A stretch of 64,000 bases of DNA from Punica granatum (lineage: Eukaryota > Streptophyta > Magnoliopsida > Myrtales > Lythraceae): contig NC_045130.1 of NCBI RefSeq assembly GCF_007655135.1, forward strand, positions 17,365,363-17,429,362. The letters are read 5' to 3'. Below, in pieces: positions 1-13,010 of the stretch (positions are counted from its first letter, which is position 1; every line of letters starts with the position of its first letter). The notes beneath the pieces are model-generated. The model had not been told where the DNA came from. It made no database searches and worked only from the letters and a program-made list of their open reading frames with translations. A program made the position numbers and the translations under genes.

Positions 1-257
1 GCAAGGGCATTGCCCCCTTCCACACGAGCTGCTGAGCTTTGGGCTTCCTCTTTCCCGATTAGGGTTCCTTCGGATTGGGAAATCAGGGTTCCTCTTTAGG
101 TCTCGATTCAGGAGACAATCACTTACCCTGAGTCGTGGAGATGAATCGCAAGGGCATTGCCCCCTTCCACACGAGCTACTGAGCTTTGGGCTTCCTCTTT
201 CTCGATTAGGGTTCCTTCGGATTGGGAAATCAGGGTTCCTCTTCAGGTCTCGATTCT
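1..257. repeat. Tandem duplication, 147-bp period, cut by the window edge
   Basis: The block starting gcaagggcattgcccccttc at base 1 recurs at base 148 with only a few changes over about 110 bases. The repeat may continue to the left of the window. The small open frames across it show no protein-family features. Confidence 0.8.
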
Positions 258-429
258 GAGGTTCTTCATTCTGGGAAATTTTGGGAAATTTGGGGGTTCT
301 CGGAGCCGGGTTCATTTCAACTCGGGTTGCCCTATTCGGGTTCTCTATTCGGGCAACGGTGCCACGTCATCAGTTAACGGCCACGAGGAAGGAGTTTACG
401 CCGTTAACTCCACGGTGGCAATTTCGTAA

Positions 430-560
430 CGGCAGCGGACATTTAGGACCAACAGTGACACTTTTTCCAAACTTATAGGACTTGAGTTTTCGAAGTGAAA
501 CTTTTAGGACTCAATGTCCTAAAATGCCAAACATTTAGGACCAACAGTGTCATTTTCCCT
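430..560. repeat. End of an unknown dispersed repeat with subterminal direct repeats
   Basis: The phrase atttaggaccaacagtg occurs twice (near 448 and 534), with acttataggactt and acttttaggact variants between. This arrangement is typical of the termini of plant MITE-like elements. No matching opposite end was found, so the element is probably truncated by the window or by decay. Confidence 0.4.
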
Positions 561-669
561 TTTATATATATGTGTTGTTGTTTCAACTTTCAAGGTTTTG
601 TTTTTCGGTTAGAAGGATTACTCAATGAGGATACAAATATAAATCAGCCAAAATAAATAAATAAATAAA

Positions 670-1096
670 GAGTAAATTTCGATAACATTCTAATAGTTTA
701 TTAAATGATTAGCGACATTTCCCCTTCAAAATTAACTATACAGTACCCTCCTTCCATTGACTTGGCATCAATACCACTAGTCTTTGCCATGTGGATGCCT
801 TGTCATTGCTCTTCAAACAGATCTGATTATCCTATTTCATTAATTGAATCATGATCTGATTCATCGCGCAACAAACTGACCCATGTATATGGATATTATT
901 TTAAATTTAATCAGTTTCGATCGAGTACTAAATCGAATAAACTGAGTCATTTTATTAATCTAGTAATAGGGCGTATCCACGTGGTAAAGAGTGGTGCCAC
1001 ATCAGTGGAAGAAAGAATAGTGTGTGGCTAATTTTGAAAAGAGAGAGTGTCGTTAGTCATCTAACAAACTATATAGGGTGTTATCGAAATTTACCC
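670..1096. mobile_element. Inverted-repeat MITE, 427 bp
   Basis: The left end starts gagtaaatttcgataac and the right end finishes gttatcgaaatttaccc, with complementarity running about 50 bases inward on each side. There is no open frame of note. The ends resemble the G-rich termini of Mutator-type MITEs elsewhere in the window, but no clean target-site duplication is visible. Confidence 0.6.
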
Positions 1097-4000
1097 AAAA
1101 GAAATTACAAGGAAACAAATATTTGGTGATAATAATCAAATCTAATATTTCTCGACTATCACTACAGTGAAGTCTTATTCTTTTTTTTTTTTAAGAAATC
1201 TGAATATTCTAAAATGTGCCAAATATTCAAATGTTATGTCATTCTGAGTGAATAAGTTCTCCATTTTTTTTTTATAGATATAAGTCTCAAATCATACCTA
1301 CATGAATCAGTTCAAGAGTTCAATGTATGTTTCTCCTAAATAAGCTCTCAGATTCAATTCTTTTGAATGAAAAGAAGTCGTGATTCGAAGAATTTTGCCC
1401 CCTCGCAAATCAACCTGGCACGAATATACATTAGTCGGGATAAGGATGGAGCCAGAAAATTCGTTCAGGGAGCATCTGAAAGTAAAAATTGACTTGATAT
1501 TCATATCATGTAAATTTGATTTTCAAATCTGTAAAAAAATTATACTCAAATTACTAAATTTTCCCATTCCTATTAAATTTAAGTTTATATTGTTTACAAT
1601 ATTTAGAGAATAGATTTTACTATACATAAAAAGAAAAGAATGATTTCTCCCGAATCATTAAAATTTCTATTTCTCAAAATTGAAAATTTATATATTTGTG
1701 GGGTAGACATATATCCTTAGTAGACTTTATATGTGCATTCATCAAAAATTGGAAATGTATGTATGGGTGCTTGAAAATGTTGAAAAGCAAAATTGCAGAC
1801 AAATAATTGTTGATTTCTCAAAAACGAGAGTATGTCACCCTATATTGGAGACATCAATTTATTTATACCAAAGAAAAAAAGGACATCAATTTTGAATTGT
1901 AGCGATTAAATTAAAAATTTATTGACTTATGCTTAATATGTTGTTTCTAGTAAAAAAGTAATTTCCAATCAACTATTAAGAAAATTGCATCTACAGCCAC
2001 CAAATTAAACCAAAATAATATTTAGAACAATTCAGAACTCATAAGCACCAATTCCAGCAGGATGGAAAAGTGCTTATGAAACAACATTAGTATATTATAT
2101 CACGCTCGAGCATGGTTTTATATTTTGAAGGATGAAACTATTAGATCATATATGGCATTCAAATCATGGTAAGAAATGAGATATTGGAATACAAATAAAT
2201 TGTTTTATTCTTCTAATTTCTTAGTCTAGACACATGCACAATTGAATTTCAATTTCAACAAGAATCGTTACAATTCACATAGGTTGGGTTCAGTCGTCGG
2301 GAAGATTTTCTGATTAATTAGCACATGTGCTCGGATCCAATCCAACTTTTCAATTGCGTCAGGTCAAATTAAAAAGGAGGTGGGTGGGACCCCTCCGCGT
2401 CTGTGCTCTTTTGACTGGGCTGGCTGAGGGGCTGTGGGTTCCGCGGCGGGCGTTGACCATTTCTTTTGTAGCTTTGCGGCAAGGCTACCGTAACATTGGC
2501 AATGCACGATCTCGTGGGTTAGTTACGGTAAACAATACACGGCTCTGGTTTTTAAAATTTAATTTTCGGGTCAAACGATCTGTTTTTTTGTATTTTAAAT
2601 CAGTTTGTTAGATTGGGAGGATAAAGATGTACAGTCGTGCAAGTTGACCCGTTGCTTATATTATTTACACACTAAATTGAGATGAATCGAACCAACATAT
2701 ACATAGTTGTTTACGGGAAAATGCGTACGTGCCAAAGACAGTAGGTCTCCAGAGAAATTGAATAGTCCAATCTAACTTCTAATCAAACAAAAGTGATTGG
2801 TACGGTGCCTTTCTTCGAAGAAAAGGACTTAGAATGGAACGATTCAAGAGATGCGAAAATTACCTTAGAATGCAAAATATAAAGCGCGAATAAGTAAATT
2901 GTGCATGAAGGAAATTTGATTGCATTGAACTAAAAACGAATATAAATGAAACTAACGAACTGATTGAACGTAAAAGACCTTTGCCGGGATCAACGAAGAC
3001 AAACTTGAAAGAAATGAATTGATGGAATAACTGAAAGTTTAAAGGAGCGGCCGTACATTGACCAGTCAATCTAAAAGCTAAGGAAATGAAAGGCTAGACG
3101 TAAGGCAGCATGCTGGCAAGGTTTTGACTGTGTTTAGGGTGTATTGAGCGTGTCTTCTCCTTAACTCATTGGACCTCTATATATATAGAGGAGGTTGGCC
3201 TTGCTCTCCAAGCACCATGTTCCCATGATCCGTCGGTTGAGACTCTGATGTTGATCTTGTAGTGCTACTTGCTTCTCTTCTTTGATCTTCACATCTTCTG
3301 TAAGTTTCTCCAAGTGATCATGTTTCGTCAATTATCACATCTTCATGAACGCGCTAGTTCTGCTCTCTCACTAAACGTACGTAACTGCTTCACTCCATCA
3401 ACTGCTTTAAGATTATTTCCCACTTCTAACAGCTCTACAAAGATAAAAATGACGTCTTCTTCTTATCCTTTGATTCTTAATAGAATTAGGTTGGGCCTGG
3501 GCCCTAAAAACCAGTTAGGCTTCAACAATTTCATGGGCTGGCTATAACCTTCAATTGAGTTGGGCTTTAATTTAAATTCGAAAAGGACCGAAAACTTATT
3601 TGGTCTGAAATTGTTCTGGGTCGTCTACCTCAATCTCATCAATTGGGCCTTAATTTCAGAAAATCCAAAATTAGCGACCAGTTTAACTGGAAAAGAGACA
3701 GTTAATTCATTCACTAACTCACGCATTCATAGAGGGCTCGTCATCCCGATTCCTTTTTGGTTTTCACATGCATGCTTACATACACTCCAACTGCGATTGG
3801 ATTTTCGGTAACCTGCACATGATAGTTATGTTTGCGAGGTTGATTCGGTTTATAAATACGGTTTTTAGCGGTTAAGCGGAAACACCTTGTGAGTATGCCA
3901 AATTGATGCTACAATGATGCCAAGTCAAAACCGATAAGGTGGAGATAGCTCGTCGTCTGGAAAATTAGATGTGATTGGACTCAAAAAATGCATGCTAGTA

Positions 4001-4207
4001 ATAAGATCCTGATACGTGGAAGATTAATGGGTTAGCTATTTTGGACCGGACACAATTTGGGCTTCACTGTGGGCCGCAACTAATCCAACTTCAATGGGCC
4101 TATACGAAGTGCAAAGGGCCCGGGGCCGGAAACGCATTGCTCCTTACTGGCAGTGGCAATTGAACTAGTGTTAACTAAGAAGTGATTACATGTCTCATTT
4201 GGGTTCA
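1097..4207. other. Intergenic, no gene recognised
   Basis: This is AT-rich DNA with only short open frames that lack recognisable motifs. A short perfect palindrome around a TATA core (cctctatatatatagagg, near 3173-3190) is the only local structure seen. Nothing here could be assigned to a gene or to a delimited element. Confidence 0.6.
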
Positions 4208-5125
4208 AGGTGGCGAGTACTGCCTTTTTTTTTTTCTTCACTGGCATGAATTTCCTTTTTGTCCCTTCTTATATTTAAATATTTATAACGAAAGCCTAGC
4301 ATCATAAATGGTAGTTACCTGAGTTGGTTGGCGGTGGCTTTATTTCCCCTTTACTCAGAGATTTGAGTCACACGATTGCACTTGTAAGGTTCTTATTTCT
4401 TATTAATTTTTTTATTTGTTTTTAATTCTCAATTATTTTTAATAAATTCTTTTTTTTCTTGATGTTTTCAAACTTGCAGGGGCAATGTAGCGGGTAATCC
4501 AATTGATTCGTCCACTCAAACAGCTCAAACCAGTTATTCCAAAAAATTGTCCCCCAACTTTTTTCCCCCAAATTTAGGTATATATTGCAAACTGATCTTT
4601 GTATAAAGATGCTTTTGTAAAATTAAAATCATGAATATTTGAATGCCATTTCTCAACCTTATTGTGCTCCTCGTGATTTTGGGCTCTAGGTGACGAGTAT
4701 TTTTCTTTTTTCCACTTGCATGAATTTCCTTTCTGTCCCTTCTTATATTTAAATATTTATAACGAAAGCCTAACATTATAAATGCTAGCTAGCTGAACTG
4801 GTTGGCAGTGGCCTTATTTTCCCTTTGTTCAAAGGTTTGAGTCACACGATTGCACTTGCAAAGTTCTCCTTTTTAAAAATTTTTTTAATTTAAATTATTT
4901 TAAAAGACTTCCTTTTTTTTTTTGGCGTTTTCAAACCTGTAGGGACTATGTAGTGGATAATCCAATTGAACCGTCCGCTCAACCGATCCGAACCAATTAT
5001 TCTAAGAAAATTTTCCCCAATTTTAGTTATGTATTGCAAATTGATCTTTGTATAAAAATGATTTTGTAAAATTAAAATCTTGAATATTTGGATACCATTT
5101 CTCAACCTTATTGCGTTACTTGTGA
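4208..5125. repeat. Tandem duplication, about 480-bp period, two copies
   Basis: The first copy (about 4208-4687) and the second (about 4688-5125) align over nearly their full length. Both contain cttatatttaaatatttata, then gagtcacacgattgcactt, then a T-rich tract, then the block around caatgtagcgggtaatcc, and both end near ccatttctcaacctta. Their divergence suggests an old duplication. No coding potential is visible. Confidence 0.8.
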
Positions 5126-7189
5126 TATATGTTTCAAGATCTCTATACCAACAGTCACGTAACTTCGATTTCCAAATTCAAATGTGAATTGTAATTGATG
5201 ACTTTATATAATGATTCTAGATTTAAATTAAATTATCGTAGAATTCCTTATTATTTATTAAAATAATAATAATAAATAATAATCAAACTGGTAGTTGAAC
5301 CGGTTGTTCTCGACTTGTAATAATTTCAATTTTACCTTTCTCATAATTCTTACTAAATTGATGCTTAAGATTTGTCTCGAAACACTGATGTTGGTCGGTA
5401 TCATTTCAAAATGACTTATTGAAACATGCTCCGATAATCATTCTTAATGAATTAGTCGATATTTCATCTACGTACAATATATAACAACTATTATATGAAA
5501 AATTACAAATACTTATATGTGTTACACAAATAAAAAAAAACCTCTAAATTGTATAACTTGATTTTTATTTTCACTCCTTTTCTTTTCATTTCTTATTTTT
5601 AACATCCCCACCCCAATATTAATTAAGAGACAGAACTCTTACATATTTCTAATATGTGAGTCTGTCAACTATTGTATATACAAAATCCTTCCCTCCTATT
5701 TATAAAATCTTTCCTTTTAAGAATATGTTCTAACATTTTACATCTATTTATACATACCAATATTTTAATTTATTTTTATTATTAATCATAAGTTTTAAAT
5801 TGGATATAAAAATTAATAAATGGAAATACTTTTAAATTTTATTAGTTACTGAAAAAAACGAACATAAACATATATTTGATCAATGTTATATTTTTGATCC
5901 CGTGTATCGCCTAGTTGTAGTTTAGAATGTTTGATGTCTGATATCTTAACCGTGGTATTCATAAAAAATATTAAAAAAATCTTAGATGACATTAAAAAAG
6001 AAAAATTTACTAGTGTGAAAAGTTATTCCTTTTTTTTTGTGTGCACCCTAGTATTTTGAAATCCTAATCTCGACTAATTCAGTTGAAGTCGGATTGATTC
6101 ACTAATACGTAAATCTCTCCAAACATGAAAAAGTTACGTCTTTACATTATATTAATATAAGCTGCCCAAATTCAAAGAGAACTCAAGATTCATTAAAGTA
6201 ATGCATCTGTCACAAAGAAAAATGCATAATTAATTATACTGGCAGTCACCCCGCACTGTGCCGCATATTGAAATTTTTTCTTCAATTTTTTGATTCAGCA
6301 TAATAGTTTGTGTAATAATTAATATAATCTATAATTGAAACTAATAATAAAACTACTTATTTGTAAAAATTATGAACTCTCTCTTCATAATAAATAATCT
6401 ATTTCCTTTTTGAAAAGATGGTATCATGATATCATCTACGATATCATTTTTATTTTTATTTCATGGAGTGTGTTTTGAATGTAAATTGATTGATTCTTGA
6501 ATATAAAACTTATAGTTTTGCTCTTAAAAAGAGAGGTGCGAATAATATTTGAAAAATAATACTAAGTCAAGGAAGACATGGTGGATTTTAAGAAAATGAA
6601 AATGTTTACATTTTTATAAATTTATGAAAATAAATAACAATGAAATTAATTTTCATCGTTGGATCTTCCCATATGGACAAAAGAAGAAAATGTATTACGT
6701 GTAACAAAATGTGTGTTTAAGTAGTGCAATTTCTTAAGAAAGATATAATATAGACAAATAAAGTTTGTCGTTATAAAGAAAAATAAAGTATATAATATAT
6801 ATCTCTTCGGAAAAAGGTAAAATAGATAAAGAGAATAGAGTAAAATGCACGGTATCAAATCGTATAGTGATCGAGAAAAAATTAGAAAACCTTGTACACC
6901 ATGAGGGAGTAAAATATGACTGGTCAACCCTAATGATGGGGTTATTTGACTCGATATATCAAAAAGGTTATATGGCTACCTTGTCGAGCCAAGATTAAAA
7001 ACAGAAGACACAAGAAGAAAATTAAAAAAAAAGAGAGAGGAAAAATATTCTACACTCACAAACAAAAATTTGAAAAAGAATATTACATGATACTTCTATT
7101 ACGAAATTTCTTCTAATTTTTCTAAATAAAAGTTAGAGTAAAAGTATCTTTTGGAACTAGCATGAAGGTAATGATGAATGATTTGTGAT
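5126..7189. other. AT-rich intergenic DNA, no gene recognised
   Basis: The open frames are short and have AT-driven composition (for example minus 6646-6927), with no family motif. Near 6046-6130 lies one copy of a dispersed SINE-like repeat whose relatives are near 11895, 13920, 39240 and 53330. Confidence 0.5.
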
Positions 7190-7740
7190 AACGCTTCGAC
7201 TGGATTACGTGATACAATATTCAACACGCTAAAAATGCATAACTTTTCGACCACGATTGGATCATTTGGCATAATACGTCGATTGAATTATGCGGAACCT
7301 TATTGGAGTCGAATCTGAAAAAATGCGTAACGTATCGATCTTATAATCGGGATTTCTGGTATAACACGTGATTAGATTACGCGATACCTTATTTGCATCG
7401 AATTCAAAAGCGCAAAAAAGGGAAATTTAAAAAATGAGAATTATAAAAATGAAATAAAAAAAGACGATTAGATCATTTGGTATAACATGTCGATCAGATT
7501 ACGTGGTCCTTCATTTGATTTAGATTTGAAAACACTAAAAATGCATAACGTCTCGACCTAGTGATGGGATCATTTGGCATAACGTGCTGAGTCCGCCAAC
7601 CGAATTACATGGAATCTTATTGGGGTCGGATATGAAATGACTAAAAAGGCATAATGCGTCGATCTTACGATTGGGTCTTTTAGCATGATGTGTCGATTGA
7701 ACTGCATGATACCTTTTCCGGATCGGATTTGAAAATGCAA
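7190..7740. repeat. Degenerate tandem array, about 95-bp unit, about six copies
   Basis: Successive units begin near ataacgcttcgactggatta, ataatacgtcgattgaatta, ataacacgtgattagatta, ataacatgtcgatcagatta, ataacgtgctgag and atgatgtgtcgattgaac. Each is followed by a gat-acctta(t)-tcggat block, a gaaaatgc-aaaa block, a cataacgt-tcgat block and a ggatcatttggc block. The third copy has an A-rich insertion. There is no consistent reading frame across units, so this looks like a decayed minisatellite. Confidence 0.7.
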
Positions 7741-8261
7741 AAGAAAAGGGGTAAAAATTTTTAAAAAAGGGGGAAATTTTTTAAAATAAAAATTACAAAA
7801 AGTTCAAAAAAAGAAAAAGAAAAAGAGAGGTGGTGAGTGGGGAAAAGGTTCCCACTCGCTCCCTCTGCCGAATGGACGAGTTTTCATTGTTTAAGATAAT
7901 TGCACTCATTTTCCGCGTCTTATTCCTCTCCTCTTATTAAAAAACTAGTAAGATAATTGCCCAAGCCAGTAGTAGTAAAAGACCGAACGGTGCCTGGTAG
8001 TCGAGTAATGTGGATGGCATTATGTACTAAGAATCATGCACATGCTGTTAGTCTGTGGAGACCTCATACAACAAGACTAGTGTTGCGGTAGCTGTCTGAA
8101 AGATGTGGTTTTACAGTATCTCATGCGCACGTTACTTGCTTCTCATTCATCACATAATGCTATGCCAGTTGCCTCGATCATTGCTTCATTTTTTCTTGGT
8201 CAAAGTATTCATAAATGGATTGGTTCCCTTGCTGAAAGGATTCAAAAATATTACTCTAGCA

Positions 8262-8660
8262 TGTCTCCAACTTGTGCTCACATTGCAGTTTGATCGAAAT
8301 ATAAATTATAATTGAGCAATATCTTTTATGTTTCAACCTCAAAAATTTAGAAATCATTTTTATTTAAAATAATTTCCTTCAAAGTTAATTGATCTAGAGG
8401 AAGCTGCAACAACCTAGGTCAAAACTAATTAATTAATTATTATCCTTTTATTAAAATAATAAATTATAACGTAAAGACTCAACTCATTATTTAAATATAA
8501 AATTATATGGACCTATTCATGAAATATGTTTCTCCGCCTTTGCCTTCTACTTGTGCTTATATTGCAGTTTCATCGAAAATATTTTCCAATCGAACAAGGT
8601 CTTTTATGTTTCAAAACTTCTCAAAATTTAGAAAGCAATTCTATCTGAAATTTCTCCTTC
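8262..8660. repeat. Diverged direct duplication (two ~130-bp copies)
   Basis: The block around ccaacttgtgctcacattgc (from about 8268) recurs as ctacttgtgcttatattgc (from about 8547). The following stretch, including cttttatgtttca and aaatttagaaa, is also repeated. The short open frames over it have no recognisable domain. Confidence 0.6.
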
Positions 8661-8665
8661 AAATA

Positions 8666-9744
8666 TATGCACCATATCATAACCAAAACTATTTAATTCA
8701 TACTTTCTCACTGTATAACCATTATAACTCATTCAATTAACCACGGTATTTCGATCATATAGTTCCTGTAAAGAATGAAATGTACTATCTACAACTACGT
8801 TATCAAATATCAACTGAAAATAAACACATAAAATACACAAGCGCAACGCGCGGGTTAAATGGCCAGTTGATCAATAATTATTATTGAAAAAGTTAAATAC
8901 ACAACACGATCAAGAAAACTAATACGAGAAATTAAATCCTTTCCCATTGGTACTTTCGCTTTGTATGATTTATCGAGTGTATAATTGAAATTTAACAAAA
9001 AATCTTGAATATCAATTTCAGATCATTTCACTACACGTGCATAACAATATTACGATACCTTTACAATGTCAACAAATAGTTCAAATTGATTCCAATAATA
9101 TCTTTTTTTAATGATACAGCTAATATACGTGCAAAATTAGTAAATCTCTTAAACTCAATGTGTGCGTCAATTACCTCCCTAAGTTCATCAAGATATCATA
9201 AACTCGAAAAACAACAATAAAACGGCAATGGATAAATTCATCTCTATATCATCTCATTTTTCGTCTGAAAACATTATGTCATTTATTAGGCAAAAAAATA
9301 TTCACAATTGATAAAATCAAGATAACAGATCAAAATAGCATCACTTTAAGGTTGTTGACAAATCGGCTAAATCCTTTTTCGTGCGAATGTATTGGGTGGT
9401 TGAGTAGCAATGGAGAAGTTGATGATTAAGAAAATTGAGAGTGAAACCTATCATTCTCTAGTACTAAAAGAGATCAAATGTACGTCCACTATATATATAG
9501 GATTTATGAATTTGAGAGACTCGAAATTCAATTACAAGTTACAACTTCTGGACTTCCATTAGTTTGGCATTTTGAACCTTCATGAATTAGGACTTGACTT
9601 TTGGACTTCCATATATATATATATATATATATATAACCAAGCTCAATATGTCAATTTAATGCATTCAATGCACTATAGGCTTTTGGTCTTCTATTAGTGT
9701 AGGTTATTTCATTTTCGAGAAGTGATGTGGCATCACGACACCAT
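8666..9744. other. Intergenic; Helitron-like 3' hairpin and a TA repeat
   Basis: Near 8843 the motif gcgcaacgcgcgggtt resembles the GC-rich hairpin found a few bases inside Helitron 3' ends, but the expected terminal CTRR is not clean (ggccagt follows). A (TA)n run lies at about 9617-9634. No gene was recognised. Confidence 0.3.
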
Positions 9745-9752
9745 GCCACTTG

Positions 9753-11572
9753 TAGAGGCGGCCCAAGAAAGTTGAAGGCCTAAAACGAAGCTCTAAAACA
9801 TGACTTTTTTTATTTATTTAATAAAATGAAAATTATTTTTACCTTTTTCCAATGTAATATGAATAAAAATTTAGTTGACATCTTATCGAAAAATTTAATT
9901 GACATATTTGAATTCTTATAATTAATAGAAAATCATATATCAGTGTTAAATTTAAATTAAAAAAGATATAAATTAAGAGAATAGAAGGATAGAACTACAG
10001 AATTAGAGTAAGAAAAATTGATTTACTTAATTGCAATGAGAACTAATAATCCTCCCTCACAGGGAGAAAAAAAACCATTATGAAGAAAACTAGGAATGAA
10101 TGATGACCAACAGAGAAAAAATGGGGAGTTGAGATTAGTTATGGAAAAAAGTGAGAAATAAATGAGTTTATTAAATGGAGAAAAATAGAGATTTTCGAAA
10201 AGTGATACGGATATACTTGAGTAAGTAATACAAATAAGAACGAAATTTACAAATTATATTAGTGTTTTTGGCCCGTGCTTTGCACAGGTTCCTTTTTGTA
10301 TATTTTTGTATAGTTTCTTCTTCTAATTATTTCTATTTATATTTTGAAACACTAATTTCTTAACAATAATAACTATTAATTTTAATTTTAATTTTCAAAT
10401 AATAATTTCCTATATTTTTATTAAAAATTAGACTAAATTAGTTATTCTAATGATAGTTTGAAACTAATTGTTTCAATTAGTATGCATCATATATTTAAGT
10501 CGATTGAAAATATAGATATGTCATATATATGAAGTTTAATAATTAAAATAAAATTTTGTTTTGCCCTTTTTATTTAAAGAATGCTTATGACATTTTTATT
10601 TTTAAGTTTTATTTTTTGTTATGTATATGAGCTCACGTATATATTATTGTCATAAGTTTTTCTATAGGACAAACTTAGATTTTTGATTAAATTTCTTATG
10701 TTTGCCCCTCTATCGGAGAAATAACCATCCTAATTGCCTCCTTAAGGAACTCACTCAAGTCTAAATCCTGGATACCTCCTTGGTTAGGTAATGGTCCTTT
10801 AATCTATAAAGGTTAATCACCTAGAAAAAGTAAGACATTTGCACTTTTTTATAAATATAACACTACATTTGGAAAATAGTACATAAATGCAGCCTTTGCA
10901 TTTTTTCTTAAATACAGCACAACTTTTGGAGAGTAGCACAGAAATGCGTGACTTTTACACTTTTTCATAAATATAGAACGACATTTAAAAAATAGCACAG
11001 AAAGACACGACCTTCAAGCACCATCTTCTTTTTTAACGTGCTAAAATCACAGCTAAACCCGAAGGTCGTGTCTTTCTGTACTATTTTTTTAAAGTCGTGC
11101 TATATTTAGGATAATATATAAAGTTCGTGTATTTCTATATTATTTTCTAAAAGTCGTACTATATTTAAGAAAAAATTATAAATGTCGTGCTTTTTTGGGT
11201 GATTAACCCAACCTATGATATATCAATGATTTCTGCCATATATATATCAATAAGAATTAATAAGCCTCCTTCCCAGCGAAAAAAAAAACAGTATGAAGAA
11301 AACTAGGAATGAATGTGATGGCCAACAGAGAAAAAATGGGGAGTTGAGATTAGTTATGGAAAAATGTGAGAAGTAAGTTGACGCTATTAAATGGAGAAAA
11401 AATAGAGATTTTGGAAAAGTTGTACGGATATACTCGAGTAAATAATACAAATAAGAACGAAATTTTACAGATTATATTGGAAATTTAATGTTGGGGACTT
11501 AATGTATAATAGGGGACTTAGGGTAGGGGCCTCAAGCAATTGCTTTACTTGCTTCACCTTGGGCCGCCCCTG
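9753..11572. mobile_element. Non-autonomous hAT-superfamily transposon, 1.82 kb
   Basis: The element is bounded by an exact 8-bp target-site duplication, gccacttg, at 9745-9752 and 11573-11580. Its ends are inverted repeats: the left end reads tagaggcggcccaag and the reverse complement of the right end reads caggggcggcccaag. An 8-bp duplication with C/TAGRGGCGG ends is the hallmark of plant hAT elements. It encodes no transposase and is AT-rich. Inside are a direct repeat of about 220 bp (10035-10258 and 11246-11480), an inverted-repeat MITE (10819-11208), and a Helitron-like terminus at about 10259-10280, so it has been a target for nested insertion. Confidence 0.85.
10819..11208. mobile_element. 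Inverted-repeat MITE nested in the hAT element
   Basis: The left end ggttaatcacctag and right end gggtgattaacc are complementary. The arms contain repeated blocks (cacgaccttc, aaatatagcacgac-like) in opposite orientation. Flanking 9-mers aatctataa and aacctatga differ at two positions and could be an old 9-bp duplication, as made by Mutator-type transposases. A relative lies at 49861-50474. Confidence 0.65.
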
Positions 11573-11580
11573 GCCACTTG

Positions 11581-13010
11581 ACGAATTTGCTATTAGTGGG
11601 TATACGAAAGGTCATGTGACGATAAATCTCTTCCGTCCTACATGAAATTGCTAAGTGCATCGTCTCGACTTTTAATATTGTATTTAGATTGGACACATCT
11701 CTTAACTAATTGCAGTGCATTAGTCATAGTCGCTCAAAAAAGTAATAAAGAATTACAAGAATTATTATAAAATTTCCCTTTTCGGTTGTAAAGTAGGTGA
11801 TGTAAAGATAAAAACGTACAAAAAGTTTTACTAAGAAAAATAAGGCTGAAAAACTCGTCATTCATCTTCTTTTATTTGTCAATGTAAATCATAGTATTCA
11901 AAAATTCAATTGAGCCATAACTAATTCAGTTGAGTCGGATCGATCACTAAGAGATAAAGCTCTCACAGCATGAATTTTTTTCATTCACAAGACTCAAACT
12001 CGATACTTTATTTTGAGAGAAATAAGAATCGAATCGCTTGAATTAATTCATATTGGCTGTCATGGATATTTTATATATATGTTGCGTGCGCAGATATATA
12101 TATATCTTGGCTCTTTTTTTTGGGTAGCATACATTATTGCTCCTTTGCACCTACTACATAAACTTTGACTTTAATTATTTTATTGCTATGTGAATAAGTA
12201 AACGTTATAATTGACTACAAATGCACGCCCTAGCTCAGATGTGAGAAAGAGTCAACATCACGAAGTTCATATGCTCCTCTCCTAACACGAAACCAGAACG
12301 ATTAAATATGTTATAGTGGAAATATCGTTAGGGTGTCTCAACTATTAGCATATATTTGATGTGATAGTGAAGGTACATTCCAACTCTGATTTTGAAGCAT
12401 GAATTTATTTTTTTTTCTTTTTTTATTATAAGAAAAGTTCATAGACCTATTACAATTAAAGATAAATTCTAATATTTAATAAAATAGTACGAATAATCTC
12501 ACTGAATATCGAACTTAGAACCTCTTGGTTACCAGGCGAGAGCATACATTACTGCGTTACACTTTTTTTGATATGCGTTTTCTTTTCTTCAATGAATTGC
12601 ACCATGACTAGTGTGGTTCGTTCTGTGGCATCGGCAACTTGCAGAGAATTGATATTGTATAGTATGGTCGTGACCTCGTGATAGGCAGACATATCTATAT
12701 GTGTAATTTTCCCAGCGTGCAGGTCGTGCCGAGCGACTTTGTGTAGACCGGACATACCAAGTGGTACTTCCCCACAACTTAAGGCCTTCGGCCATATTGG
12801 TAGTTGGTGAGGTGCATATATCGTATTGAACTGGAAATCGCATAGAGAATGGATTAGGAATGGTATTCTTTAGTTGAGAAAACTTTCTTGATGCATTGAC
12901 AATTACAAAATATAAGGAAAAAACAAGTGATCTGAGTGAAGAAGAGGGTGCCCTGTCATTTTCCAGACTTTCTTCTTCTTCCTTTTGTTTTGAATGAAAT
13001 TTACCAAATT
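11581..13010. other. Intergenic and CXE-A upstream region
   Basis: Two dispersed SINE-like repeats lie here (about 11890-12060 and 12430-12562). A minus-strand open frame near 12549-12755 overlaps a GC-balanced stretch but matches no family I know. Positions 13012-13022 hold a TATA-like tatttataa about 65 bases before the CXE-A start codon, compatible with a core promoter. Confidence 0.4.
12430..12562 (-). repeat. SINE-like repeat (tRNA-derived head), copy 1
   Basis: On the minus strand the element starts gtgtaacgcagtaatgtatgc and continues ctcgcctggtaaccaag, then aggttctaagttcgat. This resembles degenerate A- and B-box promoter elements of RNA polymerase III, followed by an AT-rich body. 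Relatives lie in the introns of CXE-C (20800-20903) and CXE-F (55800-55923). Confidence 0.5.

Noticed and set aside
7190..7740. CRISPR-like array
   Set aside because: Units are long, diverged and lack unique spacers between identical repeats; the context is a plant nuclear genome.
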